The notes under the pieces: generated by a model
What the model was told of the DNA's origin: nothing
Seen by the model: only the letters and a program-made list of their open reading frames with translations
Databases searched by the model: none
Assembly: GCA_016194325.1 (NCBI GenBank)
Contig: JACQBS010000077.1
Location: 1 to 38,802, forward strand
DNA length: 38,802 nucleotides
From: Nitrospinota bacterium
GTDB lineage: Bacteria; Nitrospinota; Nitrospinia; UBA9942
Direction of reading: 5' to 3'
Translations under genes and position numbers: made by a program
Part shown: positions 1-8,434 of the stretch, one piece after another
How positions within the stretch are numbered: position 1 is the stretch's first letter
How the letters are laid out: each line of letters starts with the position of its first letter

Positions 1-75
1 AATCTTTTTCTTTTCCAATTGATGGTCATATTATTAATCCTTTGGTTATCTATAAAAAGAGAAAAACTTAATTTA

Positions 76-131
76 AGTATACGATGTTATTAGATTTCTG
101 AGCATTAAGAATTAGTATACGATGTTATTAG
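76..131. repeat. 18-bp direct repeat AGTATACGATGTTATTAG (76-93 and 114-131)
   Basis: Two exact copies 38 bp apart, immediately upstream of the degraded HepT reading frame. Confidence 0.85.
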
Positions 132-480
132 TGCAACCACGTAGGAACTACATGCTTTATCTTGAGGATATTTCTGCCTCTATAAATAAAATTCAAAGTT
201 ATGTAGGCAATTCTTCTTATGAAGATTTCTTAAGGATGAAATAAAATTGGATGCTATAGTTAGAAATTTTGAAATAATAGGAGAGGCTTCAAGTAATATA
301 CCCACAGAGATAAGAGATAAATACCCTTTTATTAAATGGAGAAAAATATCTGATTTTAGAAATGTTCTTACTCACGAATATTTTGGGATTGATTATGAAA
401 TAATGTGGGAAATAATCAAGAAAAAGACTTCCTGATTTGCAAAAGGGTATGCAAAATATAATTGAGAAAGAAAAACAATA
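122..480 (+). pseudogene. HepT-like (DUF86/HEPN) toxin gene with two apparent frameshifts
   Basis: Frame from 122/131 gives ..RRNYMLYLEDISASINKIQSYVGNSSYEDFL, frame of 247 gives KLDAIVRNFEIIGEASSNIPTEIRDKYPFIKWRKISDFRNVLTHEYFGIDYEIMWEIIKK, third frame gives LPDLQKGMQNIIEKEKQ*; matches the layout of the intact HepT at 37352-37693. Confidence 0.75.
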
Positions 481-1212
481 ATGGTTCTCCCTCTAATCGG
501 TATAACCTCTGATTATAATGATTCAAGTGAACAGCCAAGATTTTTCATAAAGAGGGATTATGTTTCTGCAATAGAAGAAGCAGGCGGAATACCTCTCTTA
601 TTATGCCCTACTAATGAATCTACAATTTCCCATTTTATAAGTCTAATTGATGGGCTTTTAATCTCAGGAGGAGGATTTGATATTGACCCGAAACTATATG
701 GCGAAGAACCCCACCCAAAACTTGGGAAAATTCAGCCTGATAGGACTGACTTTGAAATTAAATTGCTAAAGCTGGCTATTGAAAAGAGAATGCCTGTTCT
801 TGGTATATGTGGTGGGCATCAGTTAATAAATGTGTATTTCGGAGGCACACTCTATCAGGATATACCATCCCAATACGGTGAAAAAATCAATCATAAGCAA
901 TCTACACCATCTGATAATCCATACCACAGTATAAATATTCATTCTTCCTCAAGACTTTCAAAGATTGCAGAGACAGGCTCTACGGTGGTAAACAGTACTC
1001 ACCATCAATCAATTAAAAAGATAGGCAAAGGTCTTAAGATAAGTGCAGTTGCAGAGGATGGGATAATTGAGGCAATTGAATCTAATGGCGACGACTTTAT
1101 TGTGGGGGTCCAGTGGCATCCTGAGAGGATTTACAATAAAGAATCCTGCTCTAAAAATATTTTAACAGAGTTTATAAAAGAGGCAAACAGATTTAGTCAG
1201 ACAAAGAAATAG
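481..1212 (+). CDS. Gamma-glutamyl-gamma-aminobutyrate hydrolase family protein (class I glutamine amidotransferase-like, peptidase C26)
   Basis: ORF; LGICGGHQLINVYFGGTLYQD nucleophile-elbow motif and VGVQWHPE motif. Confidence 0.9.
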   Translation: MVLPLIGITSDYNDSSEQPRFFIKRDYVSAIEEAGGIPLLLCPTNESTISHFISLIDGLLISGGGFDIDPKLYGEEPHPKLGKIQPDRTDFEIKLLKLAIEKRMPVLGICGGHQLINVYFGGTLYQDIPSQYGEKINHKQSTPSDNPYHSINIHSSSRLSKIAETGSTVVNSTHHQSIKKIGKGLKISAVAEDGIIEAIESNGDDFIVGVQWHPERIYNKESCSKNILTEFIKEANRFSQTKK

Positions 1213-1323
1213 TATTTTAAAGATTACACAGTATAAATAATCATACACTGATTTTATCCTAAAAAAAGCATCCCTCCTTTAGCACCCTTTATTTTTCAAT
1301 TAATTATAAACCATTTCATTAAA

Positions 1324-1337
1324 GGCACGGTCTTTGC
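1324..1337 (+). promoter_or_regulatory. Putative sigma-54 promoter (AGGCACGGTCTTTGCT)
   Basis: GG-N10-GC spacing, near match to TGGCAC-N5-TTGC; about 55 nt upstream of the M23 peptidase start. Confidence 0.7.
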
Positions 1338-1391
1338 TATTTCTATAGGACAGAGAAGGTAATCACGGATTATTTTTCTGGAGGTGCCAAG

Positions 1392-2300
1392 ATGAAAGAT
1401 AGATTTTATCTAATGTTTGCAGATGATATCGGAGGCAGATTCAGGCAGTTCAGCGTGTCAAAGTATTTAGTGAGGGGATTTTTTGTATTTATTGGAATAG
1501 TTTTTGTCTTATCAGTTTTTATGATACATCGTCATGTGAAATTGAGTAAAGATGTAATTGAGCTTCAAGGATTGAGAAGGGAGACGAGGGAGCAGAGGCT
1601 TCAGATTCAGCAGTTCGTCCAGAAGGTCAAAGACTTTGAGCATCAGATGGCAAGACTTGAGAACTTTGACAGAAAGCTCAGGGTAGTAACATCATTGGAA
1701 CGGGGTGATTCAGCAGTTCAGGGATGGGGCGTTGGGGGTCCTAATCGTGAAGAAATAGATATATATGACCCTGTATTACCAAGTAAGGGAAAAGATGTAA
1801 TAGAAGAATTGAATAAAGATATAGATGAATTAAAGAGTCAGGCAAAATTTCAGGAGATAAGTTTTCAGGAACTGGACGAATTCTTCAAGGGACAGGAATC
1901 TCTCCTTTCATCAACCCCCTCTATTTGGCCTGTAAGGGGCTGGGTGACGAGTGGTTTTGGATACCGCTTATCGCCATTTACTGAAAGGAAAGAAGTGCAT
2001 GAAGGCTTGGATGTGGCAACGAGGATGAATGCACCCGTAATATCGCCGGCAGATGGCATAGTCGTAAGGGTGGGGAAGGATATAAGTTATGGAAATGTTC
2101 TGGAGATAGACCATGGATATGGTGTGGTTACAAGGTATGGGCATAATGCCAGGATTCTTGTGAACACAGGGGACAAGGTAAAGAGGGGACAGGCGATTGC
2201 CGAGGTTGGAAATACAGGAAGAAGCACAGGTCCGCATCTTCACTATGAGGTAATGGTAAACAGTATTCCAACAAACCCGCTGAATTATATATTTGATTGA
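1392..2300 (+). CDS. M23 family metallopeptidase (membrane-anchored, coiled coil + LytM domain)
   Basis: N-terminal TM segment; HEGLDVA...GYGVVTRYGHN...GNTGRSTGPHLHYEV motifs; SD ggagg. Confidence 0.93.
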   Translation: MKDRFYLMFADDIGGRFRQFSVSKYLVRGFFVFIGIVFVLSVFMIHRHVKLSKDVIELQGLRRETREQRLQIQQFVQKVKDFEHQMARLENFDRKLRVVTSLERGDSAVQGWGVGGPNREEIDIYDPVLPSKGKDVIEELNKDIDELKSQAKFQEISFQELDEFFKGQESLLSSTPSIWPVRGWVTSGFGYRLSPFTERKEVHEGLDVATRMNAPVISPADGIVVRVGKDISYGNVLEIDHGYGVVTRYGHNARILVNTGDKVKRGQAIAEVGNTGRSTGPHLHYEVMVNSIPTNPLNYIFD

Positions 2301-2345
2301 CGAAACCAAATGAAAGGATTATATTAAAAATAAGAGGAGGCAGAT

Positions 2346-2705
2346 ATGCTTAGTACAATAAGTTCAGCCCTTTCAGGGTTATTGGCATTTACAAAAAAGA
2401 CAAATGTAACATCAAATAATCTGGCAAATACTCTCACTGACGATTTTAAGAAGAGCCGTGTAACGATGAAAGAAGGGAGTGCCGGTGGTGTAGATGCTGT
2501 GGTTGAAAAGGTAAATACGCCCGGCTATCCAATTCCTGATGCTGTTCGGCAGACTAATAATATTACAGCAAAAGAGAGTTCTAATGTGGATATAGCAGAG
2601 GAGATGACAAATCTTATCCTTACTGAAAAAGGCTACAAGGCAAATTTAAAGACAATTAAGGCTGTAGATGAAAATCTCGGCACCATCCTTGATATAAAGG
2701 CATAA
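2346..2705 (+). CDS. Flagellar basal-body rod/hook-like small protein (FlgC-like)
   Basis: MLSTISSALSGLLAFTKKTNVTSNNLANTLTDDFKKSRV N-terminal rod signature and SNVDIAEEMTNLILTEKGYKANLKTIKAVDENLGTILDI C-terminal signature. Confidence 0.8.
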   Translation: MLSTISSALSGLLAFTKKTNVTSNNLANTLTDDFKKSRVTMKEGSAGGVDAVVEKVNTPGYPIPDAVRQTNNITAKESSNVDIAEEMTNLILTEKGYKANLKTIKAVDENLGTILDIKA

Positions 2706-2758
2706 AGCATCTCTTCAGAATCTTATTCCATTCAATTAAACCTATCTATACTGTTTTG

Positions 2759-2787
2759 TTGACATTAATCAGATTCACTCTTAAAAT
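2759..2787 (+). promoter_or_regulatory. Sigma-70-type promoter TTGACA-N17-TAAAAT for pdxJ
   Basis: -35 at 2759-2764 and -10 at 2782-2787; ATG at 2796. Confidence 0.7.
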
Positions 2788-2795
2788 GTAAAAAT

Positions 2796-3527
2796 ATGGC
2801 AAAGCTTTGTGTAAATGTTGACCATGTTGCAACTGTAAGAGAGGCGAGGAAGACAATAGAGCCTGACCCTATAGCTGCGGCTGTTCTGGCTGAACTGGCA
2901 GGTGCCCATGGCATTACAATCCATTTAAGGGAGGACAGGAGACATATTCAAGACAGAGACCTTCTCATAATGCGGGAGGTTGTGAAGACAAAACTGAATC
3001 TTGAGATGGCGGCGACAAAGGAGATGATTGATATTGCCATTTCTGTCAAGCCTGATCAGGTGACATTTGTCCCTGAAAAAAGACAGGAGATAACAACTGA
3101 AGGCGGACTTGATGTAATATCACAGGAGGATTATTTAAGGAGAGCCATTAAAAGGTTTAAGGAGGCGGGTATTCCTGTAAGTATATTTATTGACCCTGAT
3201 CTGAAACAGATTAGGTCGGCAATAAAGACAGGTGCTGATTGTGTGGAGATAAATACAGGAAAGTATTCCGAGGCTAAAACGGAGAAAGAATTGGATGTTG
3301 AGTTTGAAAAGGTTAAGAGTGCAGTTAAATTTGCCTATAAATCTAAATTTACAGTTCATGCGGGGCATGGGCTTACATATAAAAATGTCAAAATGGTTTC
3401 TGATTTAAAAGAGATATCTGAGTTAAATATAGGTCATAATATAGTCGCAAGGGCTGTTCTTGTAGGGATGGAGAGGGCTGTCAGGGAGATGCTCAATATT
3501 ATAAATCAATACTCAGTTCATTCTTAA
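2796..3527 (+). CDS. pdxJ: Pyridoxine 5'-phosphate synthase
   Basis: KLCVNVDHVATVREAR, GAHGITIHLREDRRHIQDRD, VHAGHGLTY, ELNIGHNIVARAV motifs. Confidence 0.96.
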   Translation: MAKLCVNVDHVATVREARKTIEPDPIAAAVLAELAGAHGITIHLREDRRHIQDRDLLIMREVVKTKLNLEMAATKEMIDIAISVKPDQVTFVPEKRQEITTEGGLDVISQEDYLRRAIKRFKEAGIPVSIFIDPDLKQIRSAIKTGADCVEINTGKYSEAKTEKELDVEFEKVKSAVKFAYKSKFTVHAGHGLTYKNVKMVSDLKEISELNIGHNIVARAVLVGMERAVREMLNIINQYSVHS

Positions 3528-4413
3528 AAATAGCCTTTTCACTATCAGGTAAATCCTTTACTAATTCCTTTATTTTTTCTTTTGTTTCTGTAAGGTTAAA
3601 GCTGTGTTCTATTGCTTTTTTAAAGGCAGGGATTGTATCTTTAAATCTTTTCTCTCTGATATAAAGCCCGCCTAAAAGGAGTTGTCTCTGCGGTATCCTT
3701 GGGCTTATGACAGTAGCCTGTTCAAGATGGCTGATTGCACCCTTTATATCCCCTTTTTTTATCAGCACATCTCCGAGGCTGTGATGAGCCTTTACATATC
3801 TGGCATTATATGTAATTGCCTTTTTTAAAATCTCTTCCGCCTTATCTATATCACCTTTTTCAAGATAAGCAAGACCGAGATAATATGCTGCCTTTGCACT
3901 GTTCGGTTTAATCTTTAGAGCCTTTTCAAATTCTGCAATTGCCTCGTCATACTTTTTATTATGTAAGAAGTCCCTTCCTTTGTTGAACATGACCTCACCC
4001 TCCGGCGGGTTTTTAACCTTTTCTAAAATCTCTGTTATCTTATTCTCTAGTGTCTTGGTCACAAAGGGTTTTATTATATAACCATTAACATCTTCCTCTG
4101 CTGCTTCTACAATCTCGTCTTCCCAGTTCTCTGCCGTTACCATCAGGATAGGGAGGTATCTTAAATTGCTGTCTGCCCTGACTGCCCGAACAACCTGAAT
4201 CCCAGGCATCCGCGGCATATTCCAGTCAAGAACAAGGAAATTAAATGTCCCTGACTGGAGCTTTGTCATTGCAGTATCTCCATCATCAGCCTCCTCAATA
4301 TGCTCAAATCCTATCTGCCTCAGCATATTCTTAATCGTCCTTCTCATATTGGTAAAATCATCTGTTACCAATATCTTCATCTTTTTTGTTTTTTTATCAA
4401 GTTCCATTAACAT
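3499..4413 (-). CDS. CheY-like response regulator with C-terminal TPR repeats
   Basis: ILVTDDFTNMRRTIKNMLRQIGFEHIEEADDG...LVLDWNMPRMPG receiver domain followed by TPR repeats (YDEAIAEFEKALKIKPNSAKAAYYLGLAYLEKGD). Confidence 0.92.
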   Translation of the reverse strand: MLMELDKKTKKMKILVTDDFTNMRRTIKNMLRQIGFEHIEEADDGDTAMTKLQSGTFNFLVLDWNMPRMPGIQVVRAVRADSNLRYLPILMVTAENWEDEIVEAAEEDVNGYIIKPFVTKTLENKITEILEKVKNPPEGEVMFNKGRDFLHNKKYDEAIAEFEKALKIKPNSAKAAYYLGLAYLEKGDIDKAEEILKKAITYNARYVKAHHSLGDVLIKKGDIKGAISHLEQATVISPRIPQRQLLLGGLYIREKRFKDTIPAFKKAIEHSFNLTETKEKIKELVKDLPDSEKAIFKNELSIDL

Positions 4414-4501
4414 TCTCCAAACTTAAAAACAGAAATAATTATACATTATACCCAGCTTTAGTCAATAATATAAAACCGAATTATGCTCGAACCATTAATA
4501 G

Positions 4502-4775
4502 AAGACCATATGTCCCTGAAGCGACTGTTAAATTTTCACTTTTCCATGGATGGTAAAAAGTAGAAATTTCCACAGTTCAGACAGCCACGGATGGCTGTAT
4601 GAACGGCAAGCGGAAGGGATATATGGTCTTATTCATGTATTTATAAAAATTAAACAGAATACCATATCCTTCAGGATAGGGATGAATGCTCTAAAAAATG
4701 TTTTAGAAAATTGCCTGTCTTTGGCGAGACCGTAATGCCTCGCCCTTCAGGGCGGGGATAGATCTCACAAGGCAA
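4502..4775. mobile_element. Highly structured intergenic element; candidate non-autonomous IS200/IS605-type remnant or structured ncRNA
   Basis: Nested inverted repeats: AAGACCATATGTCCCT/AGGGATATATGGTCTT (4502-4517/4615-4630), ACAGCCA-CGGA-TGGCTGT, TATCC-TTCA-GGATA, TCTAAAA-AATG-TTTTAGA, CGCCC-TTCA-GGGCG inside TTGCCT...AGGCAA; the terminal GCCTCGCCCTTCAGGGCGGGGAT hairpin is typical of IS200/IS605 right ends. Confidence 0.45.
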
Positions 4776-4801
4776 CTTTCTTTACTTGGGATAAAATCTT
4801 G

Positions 4802-6307
4802 TTATATTTCATGGCTGTTATTTTTAAATAACCTATCAATTCGCTTCGGGTCTATAGTAACAAAAATGTTTTTATCTTGTGAAATTATTACCTTTCCTGC
4901 CTCAGCCCATTTTGGTTTCTTTACATATTTTTTAAATGTATATACTATGTTTCCCCTGCTTGTTGATTTTAACTTGCTGAAGCAAATTGCAAGACTGGCG
5001 GCATCCAATAAAGTCTCTCTCGGCACATCCTTTCTTTTTCCTGTCTGTATAACCACATGAGAGCCTGGAAAATCCCTGACATGAAGCCATATATCGTTCC
5101 CCTTTGCAATTTTGAATGTAAGTTCATCATTTTGTTTATTATTCTTTCCAACAAGTATTGTCAGCCCGTCAATGGATTCAAAAGACATCGGTGAGGATTT
5201 GTCTTGAGATTGTCTGGCTGATTGTCTCTTTTTGTCATTGCGAGCCCCTTTGCTCTTCTCATTGTGAGTCCTTCGCTTGTCATTCTGAGCGGAGCGAAGA
5301 ATCTCACTTCCATGCCTCATAGTCTCATCAATTTTGCGATGCAGTTGTGCTATCTCTTTTTTTGTCACTTCAATATGTTTTAGTATCTCCTCTCTTCCTC
5401 TTATATATTTTTTATGCCTCTTAAAACATTTCTCTATATTTTGAGAAGGCGAGAGTGATGGGTCTAACTCTACAGTCAGTAAAGAGTCTTCAGATTGTTG
5501 ATAATAGTCCTTTAAAGTAATTATCTCCATTCCCTTTTTTATAAGATTAAAATTCGCTTTTAACAGTTCACCTTTTATGTTATCCTCCTTATATTTTTCT
5601 ACCTTTTTTAAGTCAGAATCCAACGCCTCTAACTTTCTCTCAAGCTTCTTAATCTTCTGCCTTATGCCTGTTGTTACTTCATTTCTAAGCCTTTCTATCT
5701 CAATAGTCCTGTATCTTTTCTCTACCTCAACATTAAAGGGAGTATCATCTTCATTCAAAAATCCCCCTGTCTGCTCCTTTTCTAAAGGAAGGTGAGAAGG
5801 GGATAGAGAAGATGATGGAGGCATATAAATGCCGCCAGCCTTCATCTCTCTCTCTTTTGTCTCCTGTTTCAGTGCAGTCATAAGGATTTTCATATCCCCG
5901 TCAGTTAAAATTATATTTCCAATTCTTCCAGTCAATTCGGCAATGAGATTATATTTCTTGTTTTCTACATTTACGTCAGCTACCACATTTTTTGATAATC
6001 TGATTATAATAACCCTATCATCTTGTATCCGGGATATTTCATCAATCCTCGCCCCTGTCAGATGTTTTCTTAAGAACATACAGAATGGATATGGTTCAGG
6101 AGGGTTTGGATATTTTTCGGTAATAAGGTGGATTCTTGAAAGGTGCGGCTCAATAGATATGTAGAGCAGAATATTTTTATTACCTGTCCATATTTCAAGG
6201 GTTAGTGAATATTCAGAGGGCTGATAAATCTTCTGAACCTTTCCACCTTTAATAGGATTTTTAATCTCTGAAATTATTTTTGCTATTTCATCTATCTTTA
6301 GACTCAT
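4802..6307 (-). CDS. NFACT family (Rqc2/FbpA-like) ribosome quality control RNA-binding protein
   Basis: NFACT-N domain start, coiled coil, NFACT-R domain (GLTILVGKNNKQNDELTFKIAKGNDIWLHVRDFPGSHVVI). Confidence 0.9.
   Translation of the reverse strand: MSLKIDEIAKIISEIKNPIKGGKVQKIYQPSEYSLTLEIWTGNKNILLYISIEPHLSRIHLITEKYPNPPEPYPFCMFLRKHLTGARIDEISRIQDDRVIIIRLSKNVVADVNVENKKYNLIAELTGRIGNIILTDGDMKILMTALKQETKEREMKAGGIYMPPSSSLSPSHLPLEKEQTGGFLNEDDTPFNVEVEKRYRTIEIERLRNEVTTGIRQKIKKLERKLEALDSDLKKVEKYKEDNIKGELLKANFNLIKKGMEIITLKDYYQQSEDSLLTVELDPSLSPSQNIEKCFKRHKKYIRGREEILKHIEVTKKEIAQLHRKIDETMRHGSEILRSAQNDKRRTHNEKSKGARNDKKRQSARQSQDKSSPMSFESIDGLTILVGKNNKQNDELTFKIAKGNDIWLHVRDFPGSHVVIQTGKRKDVPRETLLDAASLAICFSKLKSTSRGNIVYTFKKYVKKPKWAEAGKVIISQDKNIFVTIDPKRIDRLFKNNSHEI
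5234..5305. repeat. GTCATT(G/C)(C/T)GAG repeat cluster inside the NFACT coding sequence (copy A)
   Basis: Three same-orientation GTCATTGCGAG-like motifs (5234, 5259, 5279) plus GAGCGGAGCGAAGAATCTC; encodes SEILRSAQNDKRRTHNEKSKGARNDKKRQ on the minus strand. Confidence 0.85.
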
Positions 6308-6332
6308 GGTATGATTATACCACTTTCAAAGC

Positions 6333-6398
6333 CAGTGAACAGTGGTCAGTGAATAGTGTTTGGTTTTTACTGACACTGACACTAATCACTGACACTGA
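6333..6398. repeat. Word-repeat inverted repeat (CAGTGAACAGTGGTCAGTGAATAGTG / TACTGACACTGACACTAATCACTGACACTGA)
   Basis: Visible tandem CAGTG/CACTG words on complementary arms, directly abutting the ATG at 6401. Confidence 0.8.
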
Positions 6399-6400
6399 TT

Positions 6401-7120
6401 ATGGATTATCTTAAAAAATTTCATGATGAAGACTGGCATACACCGAAGGGGAGGATTATAAGAGAGGTCATCTTCGGGGTGAACGATGGGCTTGTTACTG
6501 CCATTGGCTTTGTTGCAGGGGTTACAGTCTCAATGGCGGATATAAGGGCAGTCCTCCTTGCAGGATTGGCGGAGATGGTGGCAGGTGCTATCTCAATGTT
6601 CTTCGGTGCATATCTCTCAACAAAGTCCCAGAGGGAGTTCTTTGATAATGAGATTAAAAGAGAGACAAGGGAGATTGAAGAGATGCCGGAAAATGAGAAG
6701 GAAGAAATAAGAGAAATATATGCCGATATGGGATTTAAAGCTGACGAAGTGGAGATGATAGTAAAGAGGGTAACATCGGATAAGAAACTCTGGGTAAGAT
6801 TCATGATGAGAGAGGAGTTGGGGATAATTGAGGAGACATTTGACGACCCATTGAGAGTTGGTGCAATCATGGGTATTTCATTTGCCATCGGCTCACTCCC
6901 GCCTCTTATACCCTATATGGTTATGGATAATCCCATGACAGCCTTAAAGGTTGCCATCGTAACATCTCTCATATTTTTATTCTGTGTTGGTGCTGGAAAG
7001 ACAACTATAACAAAAGGCAGCTGGTTAAAAAGTGGTATTGAGGTTGTGATTATAGGGACAATTGCATCAGGAGTCGGGCTTGTAATTGGTAAGATTGTTT
7101 CACTCATAGTGGGGAGTTGA
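6401..7120 (+). CDS. VIT1/CCC1 transporter family protein
   Basis: REVIFGVNDGLVTAIGFVAGV, AGAISMFFGAYLSTKSQREFF, GxxxG-rich C-terminal TM helices. Confidence 0.9.
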   Translation: MDYLKKFHDEDWHTPKGRIIREVIFGVNDGLVTAIGFVAGVTVSMADIRAVLLAGLAEMVAGAISMFFGAYLSTKSQREFFDNEIKRETREIEEMPENEKEEIREIYADMGFKADEVEMIVKRVTSDKKLWVRFMMREELGIIEETFDDPLRVGAIMGISFAIGSLPPLIPYMVMDNPMTALKVAIVTSLIFLFCVGAGKTTITKGSWLKSGIEVVIIGTIASGVGLVIGKIVSLIVGS

Positions 7121-7123
7121 TTT

Positions 7124-8332
7124 ATGGAAAAAATAATCATAATCGGCAATGGTGTTGCAGGTGCTACGGCGGCTGAGGTTATCAGGAAAAAAAATAAAGA
7201 TGTAAGTATTTCAGTCTATTCGGATGAGCCTTATCCATTTTACTCAAGGATAAAACTGCCACATTTTCTTGGGGATGAGATTAAGCAGGAAGATACATAT
7301 ATATATAATGCTGACTGGTATAAGGGAAATGGAATAGAATTTTATCCCGGAACAAAGATAAAAAAGATAGAGCCTGATAAGCAATTTATAATTACAGAGA
7401 AGGAAGAAAAAGCTGAATATGATAAGTTACTCTTGGCGACAGGGAGTATAAATTTTGTCCCTCCAATAAAGGGTAGAGAGAAAAAGGGATTTTTTACACT
7501 CCGCACAATAAGAGATGTCCTTTCAATTAAGGAATACTCACAAAAAAATAAAAATGCCATTCTGATTGGCGGGGGGCTTCTTGGCCTTGAAGCTGCAAGG
7601 GGTTTAAAAGTAAGGGGGCTTGATGTTACAGTAGTAGAGTTTTTTCCAAGGCTTCTTCCAAGACAGCTTGATGAAAAAGGTGCAAAGGTTTTGCGTAAGT
7701 TGATAGAAAAAGTGGGGATTAAGATTGTATTAAATGCCCAGTCTGATGAGGTTTTGGGAGAAGATAAAGTAACAGGATTAAAATTGAAAGATGGAAGAAA
7801 TGTTGACTGTAACCTCATCATTATTTCAGCAGGGATTACTCCAAGGATTGAACTGGCAAAAGAGGCTGGTATAAGTGTCAACAAGGGAATTATTGTAAAT
7901 GAAAGGTTTGAGACAAATATAAAAGGTATCTATGCGGCTGGAGATTGTGCAGAGTTTCAGGGGAGGATATATGGTCTCTGGACGGCATCAACAGAGCATG
8001 GAACTATCGCAGGGAGTAATATTGCAGGTATTGATACAGTTTATAGTGGAACCACCCCATCCACTACTTTAAAAATCGTTGGTATTGACCTGACATCTAT
8101 CGGAGTTGTGAATCCTGAGGGTGAGGGGTATAGAGAACTCATCAGGGAGGATGGCTCTGACGATATATACAAAAAACTTGTTATTAAGGATGGGAAGATA
8201 GTCGGTGCAATTCTCCTCGGTGATACAAAGGATGTCAGGGCAGTTGGTAAACTAATTAAAAATAATGTTGATGTTTCAAAGTATGAAGATAAACTGACGG
8301 ATAGTAAGTTTGATTTGAAACTCATTACATAA
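7124..8332 (+). CDS. NAD(P)/FAD-dependent oxidoreductase (pyridine nucleotide-disulfide family, nitrite reductase/rubredoxin reductase-like)
   Basis: GNGVAGATAAE, LLATGS, GGGLLGLEAARGLKVRGLDVTVVE, GIYAAGDCAEF motifs. Confidence 0.92.
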   Translation: MEKIIIIGNGVAGATAAEVIRKKNKDVSISVYSDEPYPFYSRIKLPHFLGDEIKQEDTYIYNADWYKGNGIEFYPGTKIKKIEPDKQFIITEKEEKAEYDKLLLATGSINFVPPIKGREKKGFFTLRTIRDVLSIKEYSQKNKNAILIGGGLLGLEAARGLKVRGLDVTVVEFFPRLLPRQLDEKGAKVLRKLIEKVGIKIVLNAQSDEVLGEDKVTGLKLKDGRNVDCNLIIISAGITPRIELAKEAGISVNKGIIVNERFETNIKGIYAAGDCAEFQGRIYGLWTASTEHGTIAGSNIAGIDTVYSGTTPSTTLKIVGIDLTSIGVVNPEGEGYRELIREDGSDDIYKKLVIKDGKIVGAILLGDTKDVRAVGKLIKNNVDVSKYEDKLTDSKFDLKLIT

Positions 8333-8339
8333 TAAAAAT

Positions 8340-8419
8340 GTCATTGCGAGGGCTCTGAGCGGAGCGAAGAGGGCGAAGCAATCTCTAAAGGAGAGATTCC
8401 TCGTTGCACTCGGAATGAC
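8340..8419. repeat. Palindromic MITE-like repeat GTCATTGCGAG...CTCGGAATGAC (copy B)
   Basis: Terminal inverted repeats with internal GAGCGGAGCGAAG, GCGAAGCAATCTC and GAGATTCCTCG blocks. Confidence 0.85.
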
Positions 8420-8434
8420 AAATTAGGAGGTAAT

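Noticed and set aside
4550-4735. 61-aa plus-strand ORF
   Set aside because: Composed of the hairpins of the structured element at 4502-4775; no recognisable protein family.
5829-6164. 111-aa plus-strand ORF inside NFACT gene
   Set aside because: Antisense of a conserved coding region with no independent support.
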